Source: Termitomyces sp. T153
Lineage: Eukaryota; Basidiomycota; Agaricomycetes; Agaricales; Lyophyllaceae
Direction: 5' to 3'
DNA: 64,000 nt
Assembly: GCA_018296165.2 (NCBI GenBank)
Contig: JACKQL020000081.1
Location: 62,001-126,000, forward strand
Made by a program: the position numbers and the translations under genes
Part shown: piece by piece, positions 31,742 through 43,799 of the stretch
Layout of the letters: each line of letters opens with the position of its first letter
Numbering within the stretch: position 1 is the first letter of the stretch
Notes under the pieces: generated by a model
Seen by the model: the letters and a program-made list of their open reading frames with translations, nothing else
What the model was told of the DNA's origin: nothing
Database searches by the model: none

Positions 31742-34700
31742 CAGGATATTGAAGACACAATAATGAGTCGGGTGAGGAGGAGCGACTTCGGGCAGAGTTA
31801 TTATATAGGAAGCTGGGATGCAAGGAACGAGCCGACTACAAGACACAGACGATCAGCGGCGGGCGAGAAGGCAAATAGAGTGTGTCCGAGGCTTTAGCGC
31901 CGGGGAAAAGGGGGATGGGCTGAGGCAAGAGAGAGAGTAGACGGACTGCCTTCTTGAACGGCTCTGGGGCGTCCAAAAGGAGAATTCCGAGCAAGTCTAC
32001 GGTGGAAAGAAGGAATCGAAGTAAGTGATTTGATGCGTTGTAGATACGGCAATAAAGAATATCGGCAAACCCGATACTCAAAGAGGAATAAATGGAGGGA
32101 TTGGCGCTGAATCCGATCCCCGCTGCAGTGTCGTTACGGATTCGGCAAGGTATCGATTTGCCGCTCATTAAGTACAAGCCACCAAGCTGTCTCCCCATTG
32201 CTGCCTCATTACATACAACTTCCACAATTACCACGATGCAAATCCGAGGAGGACCGTGACCCGCAAAGCTAGATGGAACATCGATAGTAGCTCTGCAGAT
32301 TGCCGTCCGTTCTATTGCTGGATACCCCTCCAGTGCCCTCAAACCCGAAAACGACAGTCGAAGCATGCATCTCCGCGTAAAGAACCCTGTTCTGAGCAGT
32401 GAAAACTTGTCGGGAAGACGAAAGAAACGACATCGTCGTGGGAAAAAAGCGCCGTATGGGACAAATACGACGATCTCAAAATTGTGATTGTCACTCCGCG
32501 AAGGCCCATGACACACGGACATGGGACACGACGCAAGGGATCTGCGCTCCATCAGCACATCTTTTCCTTTTACGCAAATCTTCCCCAATCGAGGCTAGCC
32601 GGTTCCCATCCCACCATGGCCATTCTACTTAGAAGAAACCTCCATGCGGATCGGTGTCAGGCCGAACCTCGACAATGCTGCATCCAGCGTTCATCGTAGA
32701 TCTGTCTACTTGTTGGTTTCACATGGTCTACTTTGGTCTACTCTGACTACATCTGGCTCTTCTCATCCAAAGGTTAAGCCTATGGCGGTTTCTTAGATGT
32801 TTCCCGCAAACTTCTAATTACAAAACTGCCGATCACGTCGCCGGAGAGTGCCAACCGGTCTTCTAAAGCTGCAGGTCTGGGACTGCATTTTCGGCGGACG
32901 AAGATCTGCAAAACGGGTACGCAGTAGCCATGCAATCGGCAAGGACAAGGGAATTAAGGCTTTCACTTCCCGTTTTCACGGACCGTACTTCTTCTTCGGA
33001 TGAGTCGCAATTGTAAGGCCCTGGTATTGTGATGCCGGAGTCAGCTAAGGAGGTGGCAAGTCCCTGGACTGCGCGGAGGTGGTCTAGACCTTGCCTTGCG
33101 TCGTTCTTTCAACCCTATATGTGGCGCGTGCTAACTCTGAAGAACAAAAGCATCACCCAAAGCGATGGATCAATGGTGCGGTTCCTAAGCGACCTGCCTC
33201 TAGACCCATAACGTTTTTGCCTACAAGTGCCGTTCCGATAGTGAAAGCTTTTTACCTCGTGTGTTTACACGCTCACACCTGACCCACTTTATCCTGACAT
33301 CGTGTTCGCACTTACACGATTAAGGCTTCCTGATAGTGAGCATATTGTTCGCCGCGCCATCATTGATACCTTGTCTTCCAATTACTGATTCACGTACCGC
33401 AGCCTGTCTTTGTGACAGGAATGTGGAGCGTTCTTGAGACCGCCTCATCTATTCTTGAAGTTCCTAGAGTCAACAATCTCTGCAGCATTGAATATCGCGT
33501 GTGCGTCGATAAAAAGCATCGCCATATATGTAAAACAGACGTCACTTTCGCATCCGTAAACATAGCAGGAAGTTACCGAGTGATTACACCCGACGTCGGG
33601 CGCAACGCCAGGAACCTAGCTTGGGTGGAGCAAGGGGCTATTGGCGCGCCCGTCTTACCCAGAATATATCACGGGATGAAGAACACCCGTTCGTAGAACG
33701 GCTTATCGAAAGATGTAAAAGAAGAATCATAAGATTATGTTCGGCAACGAATCGTTTCATTGGACCTAGAGAATTTCTGGATTCATTGAGTACTTCTGGT
33801 TGACCTGTGAACGATCCAGGAGGATTCAATTTACCGGTAATGATCACAATGGCCCGGAGAGTAAAGTATTCGCCTGTAGATCCGTGGTAATCGTGTTCAA
33901 TTAAGGGTAGATGCATGCAATACTTACAATGATGCGAGGGATAACTCGGAAGCCTGTGTATCGGTGCAAGTGTCCTATACGTTTTCATGGAGTTCTTGAT
34001 GGAGTTCTATGTCTGTCTTCACAGCGGTAAGTCCAGCGTCACACATGCATCATGGAGGAAATATACCTGAAAGCGAACGACACGCTGTCCAGACCTCGTG
34101 TACATACTAAATATGGACAACGTTTCTTTGGGTGTGTCCTACATTGGAGCGCAGCTAGATACAAGAGTCGTAAACTGATAACAATCGAAGCGCGGAGAAT
34201 AATCATAGGAAGAATATGTGGAAATTCCCTGAGAAATAGGAAATAAATATCACAGACTATCTTTGCCGTAATGTATCTAAACGCCACCAATAATGCTAAA
34301 TCTTGATGTCAAAGAGAAACCCATGCATATACTTACGGTAGACCAATCGGGGTCACGATTTCTGCATATCTTGGTCGGTAGCGCCGGCATGCCCATATGT
34401 CTTAGTTTCCATTGTAGAATGCTCTTTATTTAGGTGTACTTACTCGGCTGTAGATAGATTTCGTTCGGTAGACAGTGGGGTCACTTAGTACTGGAGTGAC
34501 ATAGGATCCGTTCAGCATCTAGGGCCACATAACAAAGGGACATGTATCCCCCTCACAGAAAGTTGACAAGTTGAAAGTGAAATCATCTCCATACCCCGAT
34601 TTGACAATTTTGACTCCGGAGCCCCGGTTGGGCCCAAGTTCAAAGATCGAAAATGGATTGATGTGTGGCTGTGCACTGAGGGGACGTACAATCACGAAGG

Positions 34701-36212
34701 TCACAGATGATGACAGGTACTTGTGCCCAACCATCGCTATCACGATCTCTAGTCTGTCTCTTCGCGGGCGTATTGATGATAACTGGACACTAAACTACTA
34801 GGGCCTTCAAATCTCGCCGCCTCCGGGGTACTCGAGGTAAATTAAGATCTTCAAGCTTTTCCATCTGAGTCGATCGACACAATTTAATAATCATAGTTTT
34901 GGTAGAAAATCGGGTTGATATGCGTGCAATCTGCCAATACTATGACCACAATGCCATGTCATTGGTTATTGGTTGTCCCAGCATTGCGTGACGTCTGAAT
35001 CGTGTCCGTCAGCAGACATGGACTTGTGACTTTGATGCCTATGGAGCATTTCTGTAGGTTCACAAGCCGCAGTTCGGAAGTAGGTTTCCTGTCGTATCTT
35101 ATTTGTCGATCTATATCCTTCATCTATTGGCCCCTTATGTTATATTACTTATATTATTACTTTGCAGGTGTGTCCATAGATAGCCGCGGCACACGACCGT
35201 CGTCTGCTACTTTTGTCTACTGAATTGCCCAAGATAGTAATTCACGAGTACCGCTTCACCTGTGAATAGAGCATCCTATCCTTCTATTACCATGGAAAGG
35301 CGACGGGCAACCGTTCCCGACCGCTCGAAATCTATTCCTGATCCTCATTCTATATGGCGCCGGCGACCGATGAGCTCGGAGCGCTAGCGTCACAATTCTC
35401 GGACATGTGGACAACATCTCGAGGCGTCTAGCACGTCCATTTCGATATTGAAGATCCTAGTAGATGTCATAAGGTATACCTGTGTGAAAATAGATCGATC
35501 TGGCACATCGGCATTGGCTATTGTTCGGCAAACTTGTGGACCGTTATGTTCCAATTCAATTCTGCCCACATATATCCTTTCACTCAGCATAGCCGCTCCG
35601 CAAGTGACTTAGATCGTCCGATAAACATCCAATGGCCTTGCTGATATCTTTTGTAAGCACGATGGAACGGGACTTCATTGGTTGACTGGTCGGTATAACC
35701 CGGCGAAATACCGGTCATTAGGGAAGCCAGAGATTTTTAGCTTTTAGACTCCCAACAGAAGGCCTAAGGCCCAAGGTCTGAGCTGTGGATAATGGTCTGT
35801 ACAACCGCTCATATTGTACGATCTTCGCTGTAGCCCGCTAATCCCTTCCGGCTCGTAAACTTGCAAATCAATCCTAACACTAAATCGGAAAGTTGGGAAC
35901 ACTGTTTCCACACTAAATATATACATGTTGGAGTTAGAGTGTCTGCATGTGACACCTCTTAAGTATAACATGTACATACAATTATAGTTTAGTTCTGCGT
36001 TGTGTTGTAACTTTTCACTATCATAGCCAATACACTTGCTCTTAATCATCTATGTTTGGCGCATTATGTCTTTGTAGACATGAGTGGCTTCTTGTGTCTC
36101 TTCCCTCTGTTTTACAGGCTCCTGCACTCCTTTGCTGTCGCTAACTGCAAGAGGTTATGGGTCCTAGCCCCAAAGTTAACTGAGACTATCACTATTTCTC
36201 AAATTTTTTCAT
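31742..36212. other. CG-normal stretch without supported genes
   Basis: About 4.5 kb upstream of the zinc-finger gene has normal CG but no gene model I can defend. A 250-codon minus-strand frame (31,836-32,588) lacks an ATG start and any motif. Minus-strand pieces at 34,519-34,743 (NPFSIFELGPNRGSGVKIV, CEGDTCPFVMWP) and 34,039-34,290, with ACTTAC donor-like sites at 34,334 and 34,440, look like fragments of a decayed spliced gene. The rest may be promoter or long leader. Confidence 0.4.
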
Positions 36213-36554
36213 TTAATGAAGGTCAGCGCATATATCTTGAGCACCTAGAATATGAAGAGCCTTGAACTTATTGTTGCCAGCAATGACGGCGTCAACAGTG
36301 AATTTCATGAGGACATTGTAGAGTGGGTGAGCATGCAGGGAGTTAAAAATGTCAATTGTATTGGAGCTGTTGGAATATATGAGAATGCATTGTGGATTGA
36401 CAGCTTTGTTGGTAGCATTTTGAAGGGCACAGGTGGCAGAAAGTGTTTTGAGAAAGAAGGTAAGATTGGAAGGTGTGTCCTTGCATATGACACAGAAAAA
36501 TCCCTTCCACTTCCTAATTAGACACAAGCATAGTGGTGACATTGTCTCATGCAA
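36213..36554 (-). pseudogene. RNase H-like fragment of a tyrosine-recombinase retroelement (DIRS/Ngaro type)
   Basis: The minus strand encodes ILIYSNSSNTIDIFNSLHAHP, LYNVLMKFTVDAVI, and KALHILGAQDICADL. This order resembles the RNase H end of fungal DIRS/Ngaro-like retroelements, where a D-N-T-N-S-V-D-M-F block is followed by LPxYNP and LRVxHVPGxxNxVADALSR. The catalytic Asp in the first block reads Ser here. It lies across the compartment border near 36,290. Assignment rests on remembered family motifs only. Confidence 0.5.
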
Positions 36555-37779
36555 TAGTGCTAAACTGAGCCACTATGCCACTAGTCTAAGACAGGAAGAG
36601 GCCAAGAGCAGGAATGTCTACAATAAAGAAGGTCTCAGACAGATACTGAGTGTGATCAGAGATAGTGAATATGATCAGAGTCCAGAGATGTGATCAGAAA
36701 TAGTGGGTGCAGTCCAGAACAAGTGATCTGGGACATGGAAGTTATCTGGGACATGGAGGCCATTTAAAACATGTCTGGACGGAATAGAGGTGGCTGAGAG
36801 GGAGATTTGGGAAAAATGATTGGGTCATAACATTTTCCAGCCTTATCTGTTTCCTGGCACTTATCACTACTAACTTTAATACTCCAAATCATAACTTATT
36901 TGTTGATCTTAACCTCTAACCAAACTCTAGCTCAACTCCCAAGTCCTTTGACCTCCATTGACATCTGAACTTAGCATTCTTGCTTCTGAATTGTCTGTTT
37001 GACCTCCAAACTTCTAGATTGTCTAATTGACCCCTGTCCAACTTCAATGTTCTGTAAGTACTCTTAGTCATTGGAGTTCTCCAACTGATAGGTTGCTTGC
37101 ACTACAGTGAGAGAGCCTCTTGGGTCAGCTGAACCTAACATCCACTAAGTTTGGCTTTATTTAATATATAAACAAAGTCAAAACTACTCAATTTGTATTT
37201 CTAATTAATGGCTGAATTGTTTGCTTCTGCCTTTTTTTGCTTGAAGCCATGCAATAGTTCTTAAAATTGGAGTATGGTATTTTGCATGTCATTGAATGCC
37301 CTTCTGTTGATAAGCAGCATCTTTCTTCCAGCTTCAACTCTTACTCTGACAGCCTTTTTGTACTCAATGACACAGGAATGTAGGCTTGTCATTAGTTTGG
37401 TAGAGGAAAGTGTGACAAAATACTTTTAGTGGCTTGCCTACTTGGTCTTCTGAATTTGTCAGCAGAAACAAGTGCTTCACTATATATATTTGTGATGAGT
37501 ATTCATTTTTCATGATCCACAACTTTTTTGATGGAATTGCTGCATTCAAAGAAGATCTCGTGACCTCTGATTCCCTCTCTATTGAAATATTTTTAAGGTA
37601 GAGATGTAGAAGTTTTTTGTTCTCAAAACATCTAGGATCTTCAATCTTTTAAGCAAGCTTTTCTTCTGCATAATCAAGCTAAGTCTTTTCCCTGATGCTT
37701 TGCTTTTTGATTTCAGCTTATCCTCATCAAATCAAGTCCCCTGTATGAATTTAGTGTCATATTATTATGATTGAATTGG
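36555..37779. other. Repeat compartment, no gene recognised
   Basis: CG-poor, AT-rich sequence. Minus-strand decay of a Ty1/copia element may extend into it from the right, but I cannot align it by eye. Confidence 0.4.
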
Positions 37780-38330
37780 TTACATAACTATTTCTTTGGA
37801 TGTTATCTGTTCACACAAGAAGTGATATTCTATGTTGATATGGTTGACTTGCAAGTGAAGAAGTGGGTCTTCAAATAAGTCTATTGCCAACTTGTTGCAA
37901 AGTATTGTTATTGTTTCTCCTGTAAAGTATTCCTTAATTAAATACATTTCTGTGTAGCTTCATAAGGTGCCATGTACTCCACTTCACAAGTTGGACACCA
38001 CCACTGATTGCTGTTTCTTAATTGACTATGATGCTAATCTGGACTCTAAAGACCAAGTATAGCTGCTAACACTTTGCTGTGTGTTGAGGTAATTTGCTTG
38101 GTCTGAATCAGTGAAACTAATAAGGCTAATGGGCTTGTTTCCTCTCAGTCATAGTTGCATAGTATTAGTTCCTTCAAATAACATACTACTCATATAGCTG
38201 CATGCCAATGTATGCTCCTGTAGGAATTAAGAAATTGCAAAAATTGCTAGACTATATATTGAATGTCTGGTCTTGTAGATATGAAAAGCTACAACAAGCT
38301 TCTTATTAAATTTTGAAAGAAAATGCAATT
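37780..38330 (-). pseudogene. Ty1/copia RNase H fragment
   Basis: Across several frames the minus strand reads STRPDIQYIV, AQFLNSYRSIHWHAA-like text, SFTDSDQANYLNTQQ, SYTWSLESRLAS, KKQQSVVVS and EVEYMAPYEATQKCI, followed by NTLQE. That is the C-terminal RNase H of Ty1/copia polyproteins (TRPDI, DADWA, YxFxLG, S-KQ, EAEY). It is heavily shifted, and no LTR is visible nearby. Confidence 0.65.
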
Positions 38331-40706
38331 TGTTTTTTAGTATGATGTGCTGTTCATAAGTCTGAAATGATCTATGTTGTTTTCAATCCTTTTTTGAAGC
38401 TATCATTTTCAGTGTGTTTGGATATAAGAATTTGGGTCAAAGAGCCCATTTCAATCTTTGACAGTGTAAGTGGTGCAACCAGTGATTCTAGAGAAAAATA
38501 TTGCAGTGCTGTGAAGGCCTACTTATATTGGAGGCAAGAGCATTTTACATTTGTTGTTGGGACTCATAGCAGTGTAATAGTTCTAGTCAACTCAATAGAT
38601 AAGGGGATTTGAGCTCATGTATAGAGAAGGCTCTTAAATTCAAGTCTAGCCTAAAGAATGGAACTGTCAGTCTAGCAGCTGGCACTGATACTGATATCCA
38701 GCAAAATTACAGCTTTGACCATCAATGTTATCCTAGTGAAACTGAGCACATACTTACTGATGCTTAGTGTCCTTTTCTGCACTTATGCTGATAATGTACA
38801 AGCTGCTTCTTTTTATTTCATATCTTTTCATAAACTCCTTGATTCTGGTATTGTGGAACTTTAATATCCATGGCACCACTCAGGTTGATTCTACAAAAAG
38901 AGTGGAATCAGAGAATTATCATTATCAAGGTGTGTTTTTTTCTCTTTCTTGCTCTTTATCAATAACATATTAATCTTCATTATCACAGATTTCCTTTCTT
39001 TTATGGCTCAAACTTAGTCTGGACACCACTCCTCTGTATTCACATGATGCAAGAGTTGTGGAGAAGCATTAAGGATTGTTAATGATGTGTTTGGCATAAG
39101 ATTAGTTGGAGAGAAATTGCAGTGTAATGATTTAGTTTTCTTCTGTAATTCTTATGCTTTGATTAGATGTGTTACTCTGTAGTTGACTATGACTTGTTAT
39201 TAAAGATATCAAATCAAATAAAACACATAAAATCTTTTAATGCCAAATAATAATAGCTACATTGTTTCAAGCTTTTCAATTCTCCTAAGCTGCTCACATC
39301 AACATATCATATTAGTGCTTTGCTTAATCCTCCAAGTATAATGAATATTTGTGACAATAAATTTGAAAATGACAGTGTAAAATTACAGTAGAAGTAGAAA
39401 AATTGCAAAAAGAAGAAAGGAGGGATTAAAGGCTTTGTGCAGTCATTTTTATGTATAAAGAAATTTATGAAGAGTGTCTCATTCAAATTTTACAAGTAAA
39501 TATGATATATTAAATATTATGACTATTGTCAAGATGCACAATATGCTTATTGCTACTGTATAAAACATTTTCTATTTGTTCCAGAGTATTATTCAGAAAA
39601 GTATTCTAATGCTCAGATCATAATATATATTCAAAATACTGAGAAAAAAGTTATAAAAAAGCAATAAAAATCTGAAAATTTAATTAAAATTTTACATAGA
39701 CTAAATAAGAAGATAGTAGAAACTTGGTTTGTCTTATTCATTCTGTATAGTTTTTTACATAGTTGAAACTAAAAAATTTTTTATTTGCTAGAGATTTTTA
39801 TAATCTTAAAGATGGTCATGGCAGCATTGACTCTGAAAATGATATTTTAATGATTATAAATTTATTCTTATCTGTGATTTTTAATAATTGTTATTTTGAT
39901 ATTATTTAAATTATTATTACAAAAAATAAAGAACTTTCAAGTTATTTAAATGCAATTCTTAATTCTTTTGAATTTTAATCTTTATATAGTTCTATAAATA
40001 ATAAAAATAATTATTAAAAGAGCTTAGTATTTGAATAAAATTTAGCAGTCCAAAATATAAATAGCAGTTAATGTTATTTTGTGAGTCCAATTTACTAACA
40101 ACTTTATAATATAACATTATATATAGCTAGTAAAAAAGTTCCAGATAATGGTTTTATATAGTTTATTATATGTCAACAATTTGTAAAAATAAGTTTATTT
40201 TTTTTTAATATATACATTACAGTATGGATTAGAACTTTATAGCAATTAATATCAGCTAAAGTAAAAGTTATAAAAAAATTTCTTTCTTTTAAATTTATTA
40301 TTATAATAAAAAAGCATGAAAAACTCATCAAGATACTATATATAAGTAATATAAAAAATGTATTTTTTTTAGTAGTGCAATTAAATTCTGCATTTGCAGT
40401 CAATTAAAATGAATTATCAGGCATTTTAAAAGCATAAATATTATATAAAATGTTTATTTAAGTCAGTATATGAATTGCTGTAAATCTTTTGTATGTTGTT
40501 TTAAAATAATGGTTAGATATAAAGTTAATAACATTTTTAATAGATATAATGATAAAAGCTCCTTATTTTGTATTAGTTTAAAGTGTAATTTTTATCATCT
40601 TATGAGCAAATAAAAAAAGACTTGAAATTAAAAAATACAATTTATATTGCTAGTATACTAATACAACTCAGTCATAAAAAGCTGTGGATGTGTTATGCCA
40701 CGTTTA
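38331..40706. other. AT-rich DNA without genes
   Basis: AT content rises towards 40,700, with long A/T runs. Open frames such as 40,173-40,403 are by-products of composition. Confidence 0.45.
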
Positions 40707-40919
40707 CAGTAGTTTAAAAAACTGTTCTAATGTTTTATACTTTTTGAAAAATGACATTGGCATGAAGAATTAGAAGTATTCAAACTTCTGGTTAAATCAT
40801 GTAAAATATTATGGCATCATGAGTACAAATTGCATTTTAGTTTATATAATTTAAATTAAAACTGACAGAGTAATGGCCATTTTAAAATATTCACTCATTG
40901 ACACAGTTTTATGAGCATC
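40707..40919 (+). repeat. Left terminal inverted repeat of the Tc1/mariner element
   Basis: The reverse complement of this stretch matches 42,048-42,258 with scattered differences. Both arms contain the block TAATGGCCATTTTAAAATATTCACT or its complement, itself partly palindromic. Confidence 0.88.
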
Positions 40920-41072
40920 TTCAACTTTGCAGGTTTATCTTTATTTTAGTTAGAAATAAAGAGTAAGTTGCATGTGGAACTTCATTTATTAACAAAGTTA
41001 TATAACTATATTTGGTCATATTTAGGAGTAGTTCAAGTTGGTTGAACCACATTTTGATCTTCAACTATAATC

Positions 41073-42032
41073 ATGAAAGCTACTTCTCCTGCACAATGCT
41101 CTACTGTTGCTTTTCTCTTTGCTCAAAAGTATTATTTGCATTAGATTGGGGCTAAAACTGGTTTTGGAAAGTCTACTATTAGGAGGATTGGTAGAGAGTT
41201 GGAGGTGGATAAGGAAAACAATTTTAGAGGCCATCCAGCTAAGCTTACTCCATGTAATTAAGCTGTTCAAGCCATCAATTCTATTAACAACATCATTTCT
41301 AAGCCTGTCTCTCTTCAGACTGTCCAGAATGTGCTGAAGGAGGAGGAGTATTGGTCTTCTACAAAGAGAAAAGTTCCTATGTTCAAAGCTATACATCAGT
41401 AACTACAATTTGAATGGGCTCAAGTAAAGGACTGAAAAAGAGTGTTGTAAACAAATGAAGCAAAGATTAATAGGATTGAGTCAGATGGAAAGCAGTATCT
41501 GTAGAAGCTATGAAAAAAAGGCATTTCAAAAAACCACTATATCTACTATCAAACATGAAGGAGGGAATAATCTCATGGTATGAGGCTGTATGAGTTAAAA
41601 TAAAATAAAAAAGCTGGTAGAAGTGCTGGGAATCATGAATGCAGAGGCAGTATTGTAAAATTTTAAATTATAGAGCAAAGAAGAGCTTTGAAAAGTTGGA
41701 GATAGAGAAGGGTGCCTGCTACTTTTAATAGAACAAATGAACCCAAATACAACTCCAAAAGAGCTAACAAGTGGTTTGAAAGCAACAACTTTGATGTCCT
41801 TTGGTGGCCAGCCAAATCCCCTGATCTTAACCCCATTAAACACTTCTAGGAGTACTTCAAGGAGCAGCTTAGGCAGTATGAAAGACCTTTTCATAGTGTG
41901 CATGAATTGTGGGAGAGAGTTGCAAATGAGTGGGATAGAATACTAGCAAAATTATGCCAAATACTGATAAAAAGCATGCTTAGAAGAATTCAAGCAGTTA
42001 TTAAGGCAAATAGAGGACATACAAAGTACTAA
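41073..42032 (+). pseudogene. Tc1/mariner transposase, inactivated
   Basis: From ATG 41,073 the frame shows the N-terminal helix-turn-helix (IGAKTGFGKSTIRRIGRELE), then SLQTVQNVLKEEEYWS-like DNA-binding text, and near the end WWPAKSPDLNPIKHF followed by LRQYERP, HELWERVANEW and SMLRRIQAVIKANRGHTKY before TAA 42,030. The final catalytic acidic residue in SPDLNPIE is Lys. At least seven in-frame stops lie between 41,130 and 41,610. Confidence 0.85.
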
Positions 42033-42047
42033 ATACTAAAATTAAAA

Positions 42048-42258
42048 ATGCTCAAAAAACTGTCTCAATAAGTGAATATTTTAAAATGGCCATTACTTCA
42101 TCAGTTTTAATTTAAATTACATGAATTAAAATGCAATTTGTAGCCATGATGCCATAGTATTTGGATGATTTAACCAGAATTTTGAAAACTTCCAATCCTT
42201 CATGCTAATGTCATCTTTCAAAAAGTATAAAATATTGGAATAGTTTTTTAAGCCACTG
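42048..42258 (-). repeat. Right terminal inverted repeat of the Tc1/mariner element
   Basis: This is the partner of 40,707-40,919. It begins 16 bp after the transposase stop codon, so the coding region fills nearly the whole interior. Confidence 0.88.
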
Positions 42259-42304
42259 TAATATATTCATTACTCATAAGAAAAGGCTTTAAACAATAAA
42301 AGTG

Positions 42305-43140
42305 CCAGGTGCTGCTGACTTCAGGGGCTCAGATCTCCTGAGCTAGTTCTTACTAGGTAGATACAATGTTCTACATGTATAATCTGTGTTCTGGCAGGCT
42401 CCAGATGAAAAGAGCTGATGAGAACAGTTCTAAGTAATCTGGGTAAGTCCTGAGAACTCCAGAGGGGTGCAAGAATTAATGCAAGTAAGGAGCAAGTGTG
42501 GAGATGTGAGATATGGGATTTTGGAGGTGGCTATCAAAAAGATAGGGGTACTGGGGTCACACAAGCAAATGGAGTAGGACTGGGAGCTAAGGAGGAATTG
42601 GGTACAAAGTGATTGGACCTTGGAATTAACTTAGAATGGGGTCTGAGCATGTAGGTAGAGCCACAAAAAAAAGGTACTGGAGTACAGAGGCAAGAACAGA
42701 GATTGAAGATGAAATTAGGGTTGAGATATTAAGATATGGACATGGAGACAAAAATAGAAGAAGACAAGACAAGACAAGAGTCAAAACAAGACAAGAATGA
42801 AATGAAATTGAGCTGATACAGCAACAAAGACTTGGAACAATAAAATAAGATGAGCACAAACATAGGTAATATCAAGGCTACTGTGACTGATATTACTCTA
42901 TGACTTAAATTCAGTCTAAGTATCAGGTCTGATCTGGTACATGGGCTGTGGTAATTCCCTGATGCAGATCCATGATGCATGGTGTGCACTAAGGACTGAG
43001 AGAATTGTCAGAGGCACCCAGATATTTGGTGGGGATTGGAGGAGTGAGAGGGCCTGCTGGGGGGGCATCAGAGTTTGCCAGAGAGGCATCAGGGTTTGCT
43101 ATAGCAGGTGAGGTCTGGAACTTTGAAATGGATTGTGACA
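42305..43140 (-). mobile_element. Leader remnant of a second family-B element in tandem
   Basis: This stretch resembles 48,955-50,088, the long leader of element B: GCTGCTGACTTCAGGGGCTCAG, a CAAGACAAGACAAGA-rich tract, and GGTGAGGTCTGGAA...TTGTGACA near the right end. It joins the shared LTR at 43,141 through a deletion of about 95 bp that removed its priming site and the first LTR bases. It is therefore a separate element lying head to tail with element B and sharing one LTR. Confidence 0.7.
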
Positions 43141-43515
43141 TTAGTACTGTACAGTGTCTACTGAGATAACTACTCACTTGACAAAGGAAAATCCAAAGAG
43201 AACAAGTCTGGGCATTTTCTAGGCTAGGTGTGATGCTTCAGAGGCTTCAGAAGCATGAGAAACAACTGCACAGTATGACAGAGAAAAAAGACAAAAGTGA
43301 TGTGTCAGCAATTGGTCAGCAGTTACATAAGGTGGTGGCAGTGTCAAAGGGGCCACACTTGTCTGAATTATTGACAGAGAACCAGTGCAGCCTGAGGGCT
43401 GGAACTAGGACCAATAGGTATGGAAAATGAAAGTGAATGAATGAAGACTATAGTGAGGGAAATCTGACAAGAACTGGAGAAGGAGAAGGGAGACCAAGTG
43501 GGACATTCCCTGATA
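43141..43515 (-). repeat. 3' LTR of element B (shared, truncated)
   Basis: The LTR aligns with 50,187-50,561 and ends ...TTCCCTGATA. About 65 bp present at the start of the right LTR are missing. AGAACAAGTCT is at 43,199-43,209. Confidence 0.88.
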
Positions 43516-43530
43516 TCACCCCCTCTCTAG
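43516..43530 (-). promoter_or_regulatory. Polypurine tract of element B
   Basis: The minus strand reads GCTAGAGAGGGGGTGA directly before the LTR. Confidence 0.75.
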
Positions 43531-43610
43531 CATGTGGTGTCTCAATGCACTAGATAAAAGAAGTCACAAATTGCCTGGTCAGCTATTGAAATAAGATAGA
43601 TGCCTCAAAT

Positions 43611-43787
43611 AGCTTTTGGGGCATTGGGATGCCTATAGTAGAAGTCCTGAACCAGGCCTGATGCATGAATATTAGTCTGTGGTTCCCAAGAGATGTTCTT
43701 AATGCCATATCCCTTTCATTTCACCTTGAACTGCAACTTTCCTCAGAATATCCTGCTATCCAAGATTTCCTCATACTTCTCCTCATT
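43611..43787 (-). pseudogene. Chromodomain of element B
   Basis: The minus strand encodes EKYEEILDSRIF, GKLQFKVK-KGYGIKNISWEP and GLVQDFYYRHPNAPKA, a chromodomain. In-frame stops follow IF and VK; the second replaces the conserved Trp of VKWKGY. Confidence 0.85.
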
Positions 43788-43799
43788 ATTGACCAGGAC

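Larger units (their letters stand above)
40707..42258 (+). mobile_element. Full-length degenerate Tc1/mariner transposon
   Basis: The element starts CAGTAGTTTAAAAAACTG and ends ...TTTTTTAAGCCACTG, with TA on both sides (40,705-40,706 and 42,259-42,260), the target duplication of the superfamily. Inverted repeats are about 211 bp long (40,707-40,919 and 42,048-42,258) and clearly alignable. It is 1,552 bp long, the usual size. Nonsense codons in the transposase mean it can only move if helped. Confidence 0.9.

Noticed and set aside
31836..32588. 250-codon minus-strand open frame upstream of the zinc-finger gene
   Set aside because: It opens with TTG rather than ATG, shows no domain, has composition like random translation, and sits where the promoter and leader of the zinc-finger gene should be.
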